Positions 44,288 through 55,829 of a stretch of 64,000 nucleotides of DNA are shown here, in pieces. The translations under genes and the position numbers were made by a program. Under the pieces are notes generated by a model. It was not told the origin of the DNA and searched no databases. It was given only the letters and a program-made list of their open reading frames with translations. Numbering within the stretch: the first letter of the stretch is position 1; each line of letters starts with the position of its first letter. Source of the DNA: Chloranthus sessilifolius (taxonomy: Eukaryota > Streptophyta > Magnoliopsida > Chloranthales > Chloranthaceae). The stretch is from contig CM037590.1 of NCBI GenBank assembly GCA_021018995.1, positions 42,410,287 to 42,474,286 of the forward strand, in the 5' to 3' direction.

Positions 44288-44700
44288 CAAAACAGTCAAC
44301 AGATTTCTCTGTTATGTTTAACTTTGACTTCCTACTTTTTCTCCATCCTTCTTGCTGCACCGACGCCTCCCTATCTTTAGTAAATCGCACGAATTTAGGA
44401 GATTTATATGCCAGCTGTTACTCAAGAATAAATTATAATTAAAAATCTCTTTTTCATATAGCATGCACAAAAGACGAAGAATGATGCACATAAAGTTAAC
44501 AAGAATAGAGTCGTGATCTTAAATTTTTTTCTTATGTTTTTCTTTTTTATTAGATATGTTATCGAGTCCAATAAGATAGAAGGTGTTAGTTTGTTTCTGT
44601 CACTATCTAGTGTTTAAGGGTCCAAGTCAAGTTGGAAACTAAGAAAGTTTAGGCCTGTTCATGAAAAAAAAAGAAGTGTTCTCTTTGTGGGCTGTCAAGC
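44288..44700. other. Non-coding stretch
   Basis: AT-rich; no feature recognised. Confidence 0.45.
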
Positions 44701-44739
44701 TTTGTGCACATAGCGCGTCTTATCTCTCTTGTTAGATAA

Positions 44740-45310
44740 GGTTGCGGAAAAGGTGAGTCTTCTCATAATAAATTCTGAATTTAAATTTCTATCTCTTATG
44801 TTCCAATGCTACATTAGTTTGGTATCAAATCCAAGTTAATCCTTGTGTGTTAATATCAAAGCCAAGTTAAGACTTTGAAGAGATTAAAAAGGAAAAAACT
44901 CATTGAATCTTCAAATCTGAGCTTCAAATCCATATGTCACGGAAGAAATAAATGCTGTACGTGAGTTTCCGATCAAAATGGTGTGGAGAAAGCAATACTT
45001 TGAGGTCAAAGATTTGACCTTGATGACTTCAGCATGATGTCATGCTCTGATGCCAGAAACATCAAAGATGATGTCAGCAACTACGATGAGACCAAAGCAC
45101 GGTAAACCTGCTCTGATACCAATTTAAAGTTTAGATGTTGAGATAAGGTTAGGGCTTGCACAAAGATGAAGGAGATTAAGAGAAGAGATAGGAGAGGTAA
45201 GAGAAGGAGAAATTAGGGCTAGAGGAAATTATCTCACTCTGTTCTTTCATTAGCATATATACTCTTTACATGATTATACTTACACACCCATTAACGAACC
45301 AACGCACACA
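44740..45310 (-). mobile_element. Copia-like LTR and primer-binding-site relic
   Basis: GCTCTGATACCA at 45112-45123 is the minus-strand primer-binding site (TGGTATCAGAGC). To its right lies an LTR-like block rich in AGAGA/TTAGGG. To its left lies sequence resembling the leader of the copia element at 32760-32845 (CATGATGTCATG, ATGCCAG, GATGTCAGCAA). No pol is recognisable nearby. Broken fossil. Confidence 0.55.
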
Positions 45311-45542
45311 CACAAACCAACTATGTCTGCTATGGAACACACCAACAGATGGGCTGGACATTTCTCCTCATTCTTCTAGGAGCTGTGGCCTAATGAAGGA
45401 GGGGCGAAAGAGAGGCACCTTAACCCTTAGTTTACTCATGAGCCTGAGAAGCATAATCACAAAATTGGGGTTCGGTAATAATTCGGCAAAGTTAAAATCC
45501 AGAAAAATTCGGCAAAGTTTGGGAACAATTCGTGAAAAAATA

Positions 45543-45549
<7 letters not shown>

Positions 45550-45590
<41 letters not shown>
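45550..45590. repeat. (AT)n microsatellite inside the MITE
   Basis: About 41 bp of alternating A/T. Confidence 0.95.
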
Positions 45591-45592
<2 letters not shown>

Positions 45593-45865
45593 TCTTCAGT
45601 AGATAGAGATTTATTTAAGTTGGTAATAGGCTAATAATAGCTCATTAATCCTACATGCATGTTTAAGAGCTCATATTTGGTGCATGGTCACAACTCACAA
45701 GCACATAGTACAAACTCTGAAAAAGGCATGGATTTTTAAGTCCCTTAAAGATGCATGCATCTCAAAATATGCCCATGTAGGCCATTGGACGGGCGTTGCA
45801 CCATACAAGCAATGTCGGGAGCTCAAGCAAAGTATAGAAGACAAATTGGGTTGTTTTCTAAGTAG

Positions 45866-46007
45866 CATTTAGTCCCACATCGGTGGAGGCCAAAAAAGTT
45901 CACACTCTAGCTGCTATATAATTTGTTGTGCATTAGCATTTAGTCCCACATCGGTGGAGGCCAAAAAAGTCCACACTCTAGCTCCTATATAATCTGTTGT
46001 GCATTAG
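45866..46007 (+). promoter_or_regulatory. Two tandem plant snRNA-type promoters (USE + TATA)
   Basis: A 71-bp unit occurs twice. Each has GTCCCACATCG (45872-45882; 45943-45953), matching the plant Upstream Sequence Element RTCCCACATCG of U-snRNA genes. Each also has TATATAA (45915; 45986) 32 bp downstream. Spacing of about 32-34 bp is the known arrangement for pol II snRNA genes; pol III (U6-type) genes have about 10 bp less. The two copies differ at only a few positions. The likely start of transcription for the second would be near 46015-46020. Promoter activity is inference. Confidence 0.65.
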
Positions 46008-46042
46008 CTTAAACAGGCAACCCAGCCGTGTAGTTAGCACTG

Positions 46043-46080
46043 AGCGAACTAATCTTTCGCCTAAAAAAGAAAAGAAATCT
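46043..46080 (+). ncRNA. Possible snRNA-like truncated 5' end downstream of the promoters
   Basis: GCGAACTAATCTTTCGCCT lies where a transcript from the second promoter would begin. TTTCGCCT resembles the conserved loop of U5 (TTTCGCCTTTTAC) or the 5' part of U2-like repeats. Similarity stops there and an A-rich run follows. If real, it is a truncated pseudogene; it could equally be coincidence. Confidence 0.25.
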
Positions 46081-46685
46081 GAAATTCTCAAAATTTCACC
46101 CAAAAAATCGAAATTATCACTATGATAGGCACTGCGTGCAAAGGAAGCCGACTTTGGCAAAATCGTGAACTTTGCGAACTTCGGTGGTTTTGACGATTTT
46201 TTGAAAAAATCTCGAATGGTTCGTGTTTTGTTCGTTTTTCACAAAAATTGTGAATTATTCGCGAATTATTCAATAATTCGGCAATTTTTGTGACTATGCT
46301 GAGAAGGGAGAGCTGGTCATGGCTAGGCTTTCGGTTAGAGAATTTGTGGAGAGGAAATAGAGACCAGAGAAAGACCGAGAGAGATTGTCTCTTTGTTTCT
46401 CTAGTTATATGTTATATGTTACATGTATTGAAAGAGAGAATGTGGGGATTGAGAGAAAGAAGAGAGAGAGAGAGAGAGAGAGCTGGTTGAGAAAGGGCTT
46501 TGATAGAATATTTTAAATCAAACTCATCTTAGCCGTGTGTGATCTTCCCCGGTGGACCGATTGAAATATGCTTAGAAGTTGTATTAGTTAGAGAGAGAGA
46601 AATTAGGAGCCGGGGAGGCTGGTTTGCAAGAGTTCAATGAGGGAGGGATCAAGTTTATCATGCACACAATTAGGGTCGTAGTGAG

Positions 46686-47066
46686 TAGGGGTTTCGATGG
46701 GTTCGGTTTGGTTCTTGAATGGGCCACTTATGATTGGTCCTCTTGGAACTAGCACATACCCTGCCCATTTACTAATCGGGTCGGATAGAGCCATCTCGTT
46801 TATTAATCAGACCTAATTACCTTAGTCCATACTAGGCCCATGGTGGGTCGGGTATGCCCGACAATTTCTATATAAATGGGATCAATTGATCAGGTCCGGT
46901 TCGGACTAGGCTAAAACAGGCCGATTTTAAATCATATTTTTCTAACTAGCACACACCTGGTCTGGGATGGGCCGTCCCATTTATATATCGGGCCTACCTA
47001 TCACAACACATACTTGGCCCATTACTGGGCCGGGCCATGATCAAGCCCGACCCGTTGAGATCCCTC
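46686..47066. mobile_element. hAT-like MITE (TAGGG-terminated)
   Basis: Left TAGGGGTTTCGATGGG, right CCCGTTGAGATCCCTC (inverted), with GGGTCGG/CCGGGCC motifs inside. Flanks GTAGTGAG (46678-46685) and GTAGTGGG (47067-47074) match at 7 of 8. TAGGGNTNTCAANGGG termini with 8-bp duplications are a common plant hAT MITE type. Placed between the two purine-rich block copies. Confidence 0.85.
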
Positions 47067-47082
47067 GTAGTGGGGGTTGTAT

Positions 47083-47520
47083 TCCTATGAAGGAGGGGCT
47101 AGAGATGCCCCTTAACCTATAGGTTGCTTGTGAGGCATGGGAAGCAAGAGCTGGTCATGGTTGGGCTTTCTTAGAGAAGTCGTTGATAGGAAATAGAGAC
47201 GAGAGAAAGAACGAGAGAAATTGTCTCTCTTTCTAAAGTTATATACATATGGAAAGAGATGAGAGAACAAGGACGAGAGAGAGAGTATGGAGATTGCGAG
47301 AAAGAAGAGAGCTAGTCAAGAAAGGGCTTTGAGAGTTATAATTTAAATCAAACTCATTTCCTCGGCGTTTTCATGCTAAAAGAAGTGAGCTGAATCGCTG
47401 TGCGTGATCTTCCCAAGTGAAGTGAGAGAAATTTAGCTGGAAGTTATATTAGTTAGAGAGAAATATTAGGAGATGGGGAGGGCGTTTTAGAGAGGGAGCA
47501 AGTTTATTGTGTGTACAACA
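47083..47520. repeat. Purine-rich block, copy 2 (holds the empty MITE site)
   Basis: Runs from ATGAAGGAGGGGCTAGAGAT to GTTTATTGTGTGTACAA. At 47133-47150 the sequence GAGGCATGGGAAGCAAGAG corresponds to the interrupted site of copy 1 with no MITE and only one target copy. (GA)n-rich. Confidence 0.75.
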
Positions 47521-49182
47521 GAAGTCATAGTTAGAGAGAGTTGAGCACTAAATTAAGAGGAGTTATTGAGAGGGAGAGAACTTAGGAAGATTCATTTTGG
47601 GACTTTGTGTTGGCATGATGGAAGTGAGAAAATGGGAGTTGTTGTGGCTAAGGAGATTCCCAAATCAAAATCATCGAAAGAGATTTTTGGGGCTCTTGTG
47701 TGCACTGTAAAAGGAAGAAAGTAGGATGGGGGGTTTTTGCATTTTGTGAGATTCTTGAGAGAGAGAACTTCGACAGTCATAATGAGAAAAGGCTGTAGAG
47801 AGAGAATTCAAGTGAGTGTCTGTACCCCCTAATCATAGGAAAAGAGTGACCGGTTGGTTTTGTGATCTCAAGAAGGAAAGAGTAGAGAGAGGGAGGAGGT
47901 CATCTTTTAGTACTCTTTCTCAAATTTTGTTCTTATTAAAGAAAGAAATAGCATCATGGCCTTGAGATGAGCGTGGATTACATGGAGACAGAAGGATAAA
48001 GAAGAAAAAAAGATTATGTTGGTTGTTTCTATATTAGAATTGGAGTCCACTTGTACTCCTTTGTTCTTCTTTCTAATATAATCCTAAAGAACACAACCAC
48101 ATTGACAATTTTGGTTGTGTGAATTCTCAAGGAGGTATAGAGAGTGCATAATACTTAATAGGAGGAGCGTCAGCCTGAACTTTTAGGTTAGGTACCCTCA
48201 AGCTAAATGCATGGTTCGACATTCATTTACTAATTAATAAACATAAATCTCGTCATTATATTTGACGTGATTCACTTATATGTGTCTAAGAATACGTGAC
48301 TCGCTAGCGCTAGTCGCTATGACATATAGGGTCTGGGGAATCGTTGGTCCCAATCAATCTCAATAACGTTGAAGAATTTAACATAAGAAATTTATGACGT
48401 TGCCAGATCATAGCAATCAAGTGCATTATTTGTAATTAGTAATTACCCACCCTCAGGAGCAATACAGTAAATAGGTTTTATTTAGGAAAAATTGGAGATT
48501 CGACTCCATAGGCTTTGTTACTCATAAAATATATTGATAATTTATCATAACGACGTATTAATCCTCTTATTTTAAGTATTTGTAAGTGCGGACAAGTGAA
48601 AATATTGTCAAACCTAGTCAAAGTAGTCATTTGACTACCTAAGGTTACCTTTACCTTATAATGATGTTGAATGCAACGAACCCCAAGGGTTACTTAACTG
48701 ACCCTAGATATCATCACTGAAGTTCTTGAAGGGACCAAGGCAGTGGTGTATATCACTGCGAAGGGCGTCAGAGTAAAGATAGAACAATCGAAGCAACTAT
48801 CGCGCAATCAAGGTTAAGGTTGATGGCCATCAATGCTCATCAAAGCCTTTCGATGGATGAATCATTGATGAGACACTACTAAATGTTTCGCGGGTCATAC
48901 TATTAGGTCATTGAAGACCTCATTAACTCATTGGAATTTGGTTCACTAAAATCGAAGCGAGGGAGAAGCATTTCTTAAGCTTTTGTAAATGTTGAAAAAA
49001 GTTGGGTTGTTACAAAAACGCCGCCTTACCTTGGAAGTAGGAAATGGAAATGTTTTTTTTATTTCAATAAATGAAATAGTCTTAATAATCAGAAAAAAAA
49101 TACAACAACAAGGAAACGACATAACTGCCTTAATCAGCTATGACATAAGAAGTAGAGCTACATAGATACAGACAGAGGTGAG
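47521..49182. other. Non-coding stretch, possibly old LTR-element remains
   Basis: GA-rich until about 47950. The block 47820-48130, with an abrupt composition change and CCTCAAGCTAAATGCATGG near 48189, could be an eroded LTR. No gag/pol, primer-binding site or paired end was recognised. Confidence 0.4.
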
Positions 49183-49187
49183 ATAAT

Positions 49188-50136
49188 GACGCGGGAAGAC
49201 AGCCCTAAAATGCTTGAGTAATGATTTAATGTAGTTTTGCCGAAATTAAATAAAGTAATTCAATCTTGATCACAAAATTATCTTAAATGCCTTAGGGTTC
49301 TAAAAATTCTGATAGACAAATCACTTGAGATCCGGATAGGGTCCAGTCCGATGCGCAAGTCCCGTTAGCTTTTAATAAGATCGGGCCTAGAGATAGAACT
49401 CTAGCTTTCCAGGCTTGGGCGTTCGTCGTTAATCCGATGTAGAGTTGTTAATCGTCACTAAGGGGGTAAGTTTAAGGGTTCCGACGAAAACTAGGGTTTT
49501 GGTTGAATTAGGGTTTCATATTAGATGAAAAAATAAATCTGGGTATAGAAGACAGAACAGAGATAGGCAGATGGAAAAGATAATAAAAGATAAAGAAGAT
49601 AAATGGGAATCACTCCCTTGGCCTCACACCAAACTCATCACGGGGAAGAAGAATATCCCTCCATTCAAGCAAAGCTCATTCAATATATTCAAAAATTCCC
49701 TAAATTGTGTTTACAAGCCTCTTTAAATAGGTAGCCAACTAATAACTCGAATTAAAAGTCCTAAAATAATAAAAGACTAAAAAAGGTAAATTTTCGAAGA
49801 AAAAAATCTTCGTCGTTGGGCGGAAATCTCCGCAGATGTCTGTTCTAGAGGTCACAGACGTCTGTCGCTTACAGAATCCAGAATCACGGATGTCTGTGAT
49901 GGTCATGGATGTTCGTTGCGCATTAAACAGTGGGGCGTCCAATTTACCGTCGTCAGTCCCGTCCTTCCTGAGCCTAAGGATGTTCGTCAAGGATTCGCGA
50001 ACGTCGGTCACCTGATGATGGCTTGTGCCTCCTTTTCTCGCTTGAACCTGTAGTACTGGGGCTTCCTTGTTTCTTTCGACGCTGGTAGAAGCGATGTGGT
50101 CCAAAATCGATGTCCATGTATTCGGCGTCCCCGTTA
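49188..50136 (-). repeat. 3' LTR of the Ty3-type element
   Basis: 949 bp on the + strand from TGACGCGGGAAG to GGCGTCCCCGTTA. Contains several copies of an ACGGATGTCTGT-like palindromic motif between about 49850 and 50000, in the U3 part. Confidence 0.9.
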
Positions 50137-53100
50137 ATTCCCCCGGACCAAATAGGTTTCATCACCGATGAAACACGTTCGTGGTAGCTTTTGAGCAAAT
50201 CGGGGTCCAATCGGCGAACTTCATTTTCATTGATCTATGTATTTTCAGACTCCGGTTTTTCGACCCATTTGGCTAAGTATTTCTGGAATCCCCTATCATG
50301 TGTGGATACAACATGATCATTTAATATCCCCCTCTATCACATCCTGCCTTTTTCTGCTTGGGGAAGGTAGGGGTATCGGCTGCAAGGTCGGGTTGGGGTT
50401 GGGACTATGAGCTGGCTGGAAACGATTTTCAGGAGGTGGTGTTGAACCGAGGTAAGGAACTAGGTCCTCCTTATTGAACGTTGAACTAACCCCCATACCT
50501 GGAGGAAGCTCAAACATGTATGCATTGGGACCACTCCTTGCCAAAACTCTAAAAGGGCCAGCACCTCGGGGTTAGAGTTTCTTTGCGGATCCCAATGGTA
50601 ACCGCTTAGGCCTAATTCATACCATCACTTGATCACCCACCTGATATTCTTTAGAACATTTGTGAGTATCAGCAGGTAATTTGTATTGATTGTTGCTTGA
50701 ATTAATCTTATGTTTAATTTCGACATGCAAACTATAAATGTGGTGCAAATTCATCGACAGACTCAGATACTCTATGTGACCCTGACATGGGGATCAAATT
50801 TAAAGGTGTCCTAGGCTTATGACCATGTACAACCTCAAAGAGACTCATGCCTATGGATCTATTAGCAAAATTATTATAGGCAAACTCAGCTATGAACAAA
50901 ATGGTATCCCAGGTTTTAACATGATCACCAGCAAGACTGCGAAGGAGATTATCTAAACTCCTATTGATGCTCTAGGCTTGGCCATCCGTTTGAGGGTGAT
51001 AGGGCGACGAAAATTATAGCATGATGCCCATTATGTGCCAAAGGGTCTTCCAAAAATAACTAGTGAACTTGACGTCCCTATCCGACACAATGGTTTTGGG
51101 CAACCCATGAAGACGCACTATCTCCACGAAAAATAACTTAGCAATGTAGGAAGCATCGGAGGTCTTGGAACAAGGTATGAAGTGAGACATTTTGGAAAAT
51201 CAGTCCACCACAACAAAGATGGAATCACGTCTCCTCAGAGTTTTGGAAAGTCTGAGAACGAAATCCATGGAAATATCTTGCCACAGTATGTGGGGCACGG
51301 GTAACGGGGTGTATAAAGCGGTGTTTTGCTTACTCTGTTTTGACACTTGGCAAGTACGACAATGTTTGACAACTCGAGCGACATCTCTCATCAGGCTAGG
51401 CCAGAAGAACCTATCCTCTACGAGCGCAATGGACTTATTACTCCCGAAATGTCTGGCTCTCTCTCCGGCATGTAACTCCCAGATGAGGAAGTCACGCAAG
51501 GGATGCAAATGCGATTTCCCTTGAACAAGTATCCATCCTGGACGGTGTACGTGGAGTGTATGATGCTCGGCTCACTAAGGAGAGCAATATACTCTACCCC
51601 AAAATCTGGACACTCGGGGTACTCATCCTTTAATCTTTCGAACCCGACGACCTCGGTGCTCATCGCGTGCAAAGTCACCATCTGACGACTAAGCGCATTA
51701 GCAACCTTGTTCTGAACACCAGCCCTATGCTTCAACGCGAAGGTGAACCCTTGGAGGTATTCAACCAATTTCGCGTGCCTTGGATTTAGCTTCTTCTGAG
51801 AGGCTAGGAAGCTTAAGGATTTATGATTGGAGAACAACACAAATTCTTGCGGCCTAAGGTAATGTTTCCAATACCATAAGGAACGACCGACCGCGTAGAA
51901 CTCCTTATCATAGGTGGAGTATTTTTGCTTCGCCTCATTATGCTTTTCACTAAAATAAGCCACTGGGTGACCCTCTTAGCTAAGCACTCCCATACCCACG
52001 CCCGACGCATCGCATGCAACTTCAAAGACTTTGGAAAAGTCCAGCAAGCGCATGATGGGTGCACTACTCATCTTTTGTTTGATCTCGGCAAAAGCTTTCG
52101 TCGCGGCCTTGCCCCATTGGAAATCTCCTTTTTCATGCAATCAATGATTAGGCCATGATGGTGCTAAAGATTTTGATGAAGCGACGATAGAAAGTAGCCA
52201 AGCCATGGGAGCTGCGGACATTGTGTATGTTCTTAGGTTCAGGCCATTCCATAATGACTTTAACATTTTCGAGGTCAGCGACCATTCCATCGGCCGAGAT
52301 AATGAATCCCAAGAAGACAATGGAACGTTGCATGAAGGTGCACTTATTGTAATTCGCAAACAAATTCTCGCCCTTTTGGGTTTTGCAAACCAACCTAAGG
52401 TGGTTTAAGTGTTGTTCCTTGTCATGACTATAAATCAAGATGTCATCGAAATACACAAGGAATTTGCTCAGAAAAGGCCTCAACACTTAGGTCATGAGTC
52501 TCATGAAAGTACTCGGGGCATTAGAAAGCCCAAAAGGCATGTCCATCCGCTCATAAAGACCATCCTTGGTCTTAAAGGCGGTTTCCCACTCATCACCGGG
52601 GCGGATTTGGACTTGATGGTAGCCACTCTTGAGGTCTATCTTAGAAAAGATAGTGGCACCAACCATCATATCCAGTATGTCATCGAGCCTTGGTATGGGA
52701 AACCGATACTTGTCCGTAATCTTATTAATCGCTCGACTATCCACACATATTCGCCAACTTTTAAATATCTTAGGTGTGAGTAGTGCGGGTACGACACAAG
52801 GGCTCATGCTCTCTTGAATGAACCCCTTTTAAAGGAAATCATTAATTTATCGCGTTAACTCGGCATGCTCAATCGGATTCAACCTATTGTGAGGTAGGTT
52901 TGGTAAGATGGATCCGGGAACTAAGGCTATAGCGTGTTGAATGTCACGCTTCGGAGGGAGTTCGTTCGGTAAGTCTTCGGGGAAGACATCCGCAAATTCG
53001 TTCAAGATCGGCTCAACCTCCTTGGGGTGTTCGCCAATAGACTCGAGAGCTTGCTCGACAGTGATGACAATGTAGACCACGTTCCCATCTAAAGAAGCCT

Positions 53101-54345
53101 TTTCAAACTCCGAAGGGCTCACAATATTGATGGATTTGGGTGTCTCGCCCTTCTTCTCAACTTTGTTGGTCGACGGTGTTTTGGGAGGCAAAGGGTGTAA
53201 AGTGATCTTCTTGCCCTTACACATGAACGTGCATATGTTTGATTGACCAAAAAGGATCGCGTCCATGTCGTAGAGCCACGACCTACCCAAAATGATATGA
53301 CTCACATCCATCGGCACCACATCACACCATAAGATGTCCGAGTAAGAACCCAATTGAATCGGCACACGACAATTTTCGATACGGGAATGGATGAAGAGCC
53401 AACCCATGCAACTTTATAGGGTCTCGGGTGGGCTTTAGGTGTAAGCCCCAAGTGGGGTATGGTGTGAGCTGACACTACATTGGTGCAACTACTGCTGTCC
53501 ACGATGACCTTACAACTCTTGTCACCTAATCTGGCAAATGTGTGAAAAATTTTCTCCCTTCGCCAATCATCCTTATCATCCCGTTGAGGTTGTGCAAGGG
53601 CACACCTCACAACTAAAGCACGACCACTATCATACCCTCCTCATCGCTGGGTGTGACGTCCAGCTCAAACACTTCTTCAACCATTACCTCACCTTCATCC
53701 TTTTCTCTCTCGCTAAAGAGATTCCTTTGGAGGTCTCTCTTAGGGCATTGGGTGGCAAAGTGGCCCATCCTAGGACACTTATAACACTTAACTTGAGGGC
53801 TACCCCTTGAGGATTCCTCGACTAAACCTTTTCCCTTTTCAAATCTCGCATTGGTAGGGACATGTTGTGTAGGTTTGGGAGGTGGGTTTTCAACATTAAA
53901 TAGTCCCTCTCCGGAGCGATGACCACTATTTTGTGGTTCGATTTGTCTCACCACCGTTTTCAAATACCGTTCAAGATCTTGCACAATGGCGTTACATCCA
54001 AAAGTTTCTACGGGGTGAGAAATCAACTCCTGCAAATCAAGTCGCAATCCAGTGTGGAATATAGGGAGGGTGATTTCAGAGGCTTCCGATACCTTGGCCT
54101 TCATCATGAACTCTTCGAACATGCCAATGTACTCGGTCACGGGCATACTACCTTGGCATAAGTTTTGCCACTGGTCGAGGAGGTGTTGGCGGTATGATAA
54201 AGGGACATATTTCTTAGTAGTTGTACCTTCATGTTGTCCCAACGGGTAATGGGAGGACAACCCACATTCACCCTTATGCGCTCGACATTGACCCAGAAGA
54301 GTCGAGCTTGTCCAATTAATTTCATTTTAGCGAGCCTGACACAAC

Positions 54346-54546
54346 CATGGGTCAAAATGCCGGAAAATCGATATGTATTGTCCGAGCCCAAAACCGTTAC
54401 GTATCGGTATCGGCCAGTACCGGATGATACATTGAATGTATCGTTCGGTTAATACATATATATGACTTATACGGTACATTCAATGTACCGTATCGGTGAC
54501 CTCCAATACCGATACGTACCGGTATCGGACGAAATTTTGATCCATG
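54346..54546. mobile_element. MITE, CATGGATCAAAA family, inserted in Ty3 gag
   Basis: Starts CATGGGTCAAAAT and ends ATTTTGATCCATG. Flanked by GACACAAC (54338-54345) and GACACAAT (54547-54554), an 8-bp target duplication with one change. Shares termini and the GATAC/GTATCG-rich interior with the element at 14567-14970. It contains two short palindromes around TGAATGTATC and CATTCAATGTAC. Younger than the Ty3 insertion it interrupts. Confidence 0.9.
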
Positions 54547-55090
54547 GACACAATGGTCGTCAATCATGCTATACCAATCGAAATGTTGGCCCACGTCGGA
54601 AAGCCAATCGAGGAAGACTTCAAGGTCCATTCTTCCATCGAAGGTTGGAAACTCAACTTGAACATTTTTTAGGAGTTTCGCATCGGGACCGTAGTCATCT
54701 CCATAATGATCTCTATGGTTCCGATTCCTATTCCGATCATCTTGGCGACCATTGCGTTCAAAGTGTGGACCTTCACACTCTCGGCGCTGATCACGGTGCT
54801 CATCAAACCCATCTAACTGGGTGATTCAATCACACAACCTACCATTAGAAGCCCCTAGGGCTGTTTGGGCTTGCTCTATGGTATTCAGTCGCTCATTAAT
54901 TGCACTTAATTCTTCTCGCATACCTCTAAGAGTATCGAGAATCTCACTTGAGTTCATGGTGATCACAGATGTCTATTAGGGTTCTAATATGGAATGCAGT
55001 ATGGACTTACAAACGGACAAAAATGCAATAGAATGAAATATGACGAGCAATAATGCCCTAACCTAGAAACCTAGGCTCTGATACCAAAAT

Positions 55091-55809
55091 TGACGCGAGA
55101 CGGCAACCCTAAAATGCGCGAGTAATGATTTAATGGAGTTCTGCCGAAATTAAATGAAGTAATTCAATATTTATCACAAAATTATCTTAATGCCTTAAGG
55201 TTATGAGAATTTTGATAGACAGATCACGTGAGATCCGGATAGAGTTCAGTTCGATGCGCAAGTCCCGTTAGCTTTTAACAAGATCGGGCCTAGAGATAAA
55301 ACTCTAGCTTTCCAGGCTTGGGCGTTCGTCGTTAATCCGATGTAGAGATGCTAATCCTCACTAAAGCTGTGGGATTGGGGTAGGTTTAAGGGCTTAGACG
55401 AAAGCTAGGGTTTTGGTTGAATTAGGGTTTCAAATTAGATGAAAAAATAAATCTGGGTTTAGAAGCAGAACATAAATAGGCAGATGGAAAATAAGATAAA
55501 AAATAAAGAAGATAAATGAGAATCGCTCCCTTGGCCTCACACCAAACCCATCACTGGGAAGAAGAATCTCTCTCCATTCCAGCAAAACTCATTCAATATA
55601 TTCAAAAACTCCCTAAATTGTGTTTACAAGCCTCTTTAACGATTCTCTGTCAATGATTAATGATTCTCGGACGACCGTCACATGATGACGGTTTGTGCCT
55701 CCTTTTCTCTCTTGAACTTGTAGTACTCGGGCTACCTCTTCATTTCTTCTGACGCCGGTAGACGCGATGTGGTCCAAAACCGATGTCCATGCATTTGGCG
55801 TCCCAGTCA
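55091..55809 (-). repeat. 5' LTR of the Ty3-type element
   Basis: 719 bp from TGACGCGAGACG to GGCGTCCCAGTCA, aligned with the left LTR at both ends; the middle of the two LTRs differs in content. Confidence 0.9.
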
Positions 55810-55829
55810 GATAACATGTAGAATGTCCT

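Larger units (their letters stand above)
45452..46298. mobile_element. MITE of CATAGTCACAAA type with perfect 8-bp target duplication
   Basis: Left end CATAATCACAAAATTG, right end CAATTTTTGTGACTATG. Both flanks carry CTGAGAAG (45444-45451 and 46299-46306). At 847 bp it is larger than its relatives at 17497 and 17837, because its centre holds a microsatellite and a non-MITE segment with two snRNA-type promoters. A second end-like motif (AAATTATCACTATG, about 46112-46125) suggests that two related elements may be nested. Non-coding. Confidence 0.8.
45384..46680. repeat. Purine-rich block, copy 1 (interrupted by a MITE)
   Basis: Begins ATGAAGGAGGGGCGAAAGAG and, after the MITE at 45452-46298, resumes at GGAGAGCTGGTCATGGCTAGG. 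It runs through AGAAAGGGCTTTGA and AAATCAAACTCAT to GTTTATCATGCACACAA. Aligns with copy 2 at 47083-47520. Many (GA)n runs. Function unknown. Confidence 0.75.
49188..55809 (-). mobile_element. Ty3-type LTR retrotransposon, near full length
   Basis: Minus-strand element with both LTRs (right/5' 55091-55809; left/3' 49188-50136) and a perfect 5-bp target duplication GATAA (49183-49187; 55810-55814). Primer-binding site for initiator tRNA-Met beside the right LTR (+ strand CTCTGATACCA, 55077-55087); polypurine tract beside the left LTR (+ strand ATTCCCCC, 50137-50144). Internal order is gag with CCHC knuckle (CYKCPRMGHFATQCPKRD, about 53730-53790), protease, RT ([24 protein letters not shown]), RNase H, integrase (HxxxH-CxxC finger, about 51200-51500) and C-terminal domain: the Ty3 order. 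The LTRs differ at about one site in ten where they align and differ in length, so the insertion is likely some millions of years old. Coding is interrupted at several points. A 201-bp MITE is inserted in gag. Confidence 0.95.

Noticed and set aside
46043-46062. A functional U2 or U5 snRNA gene
   Set aside because: Only about eight bases of similarity follow the promoters, with no body, Sm site or 3' box; at most a truncated pseudogene.
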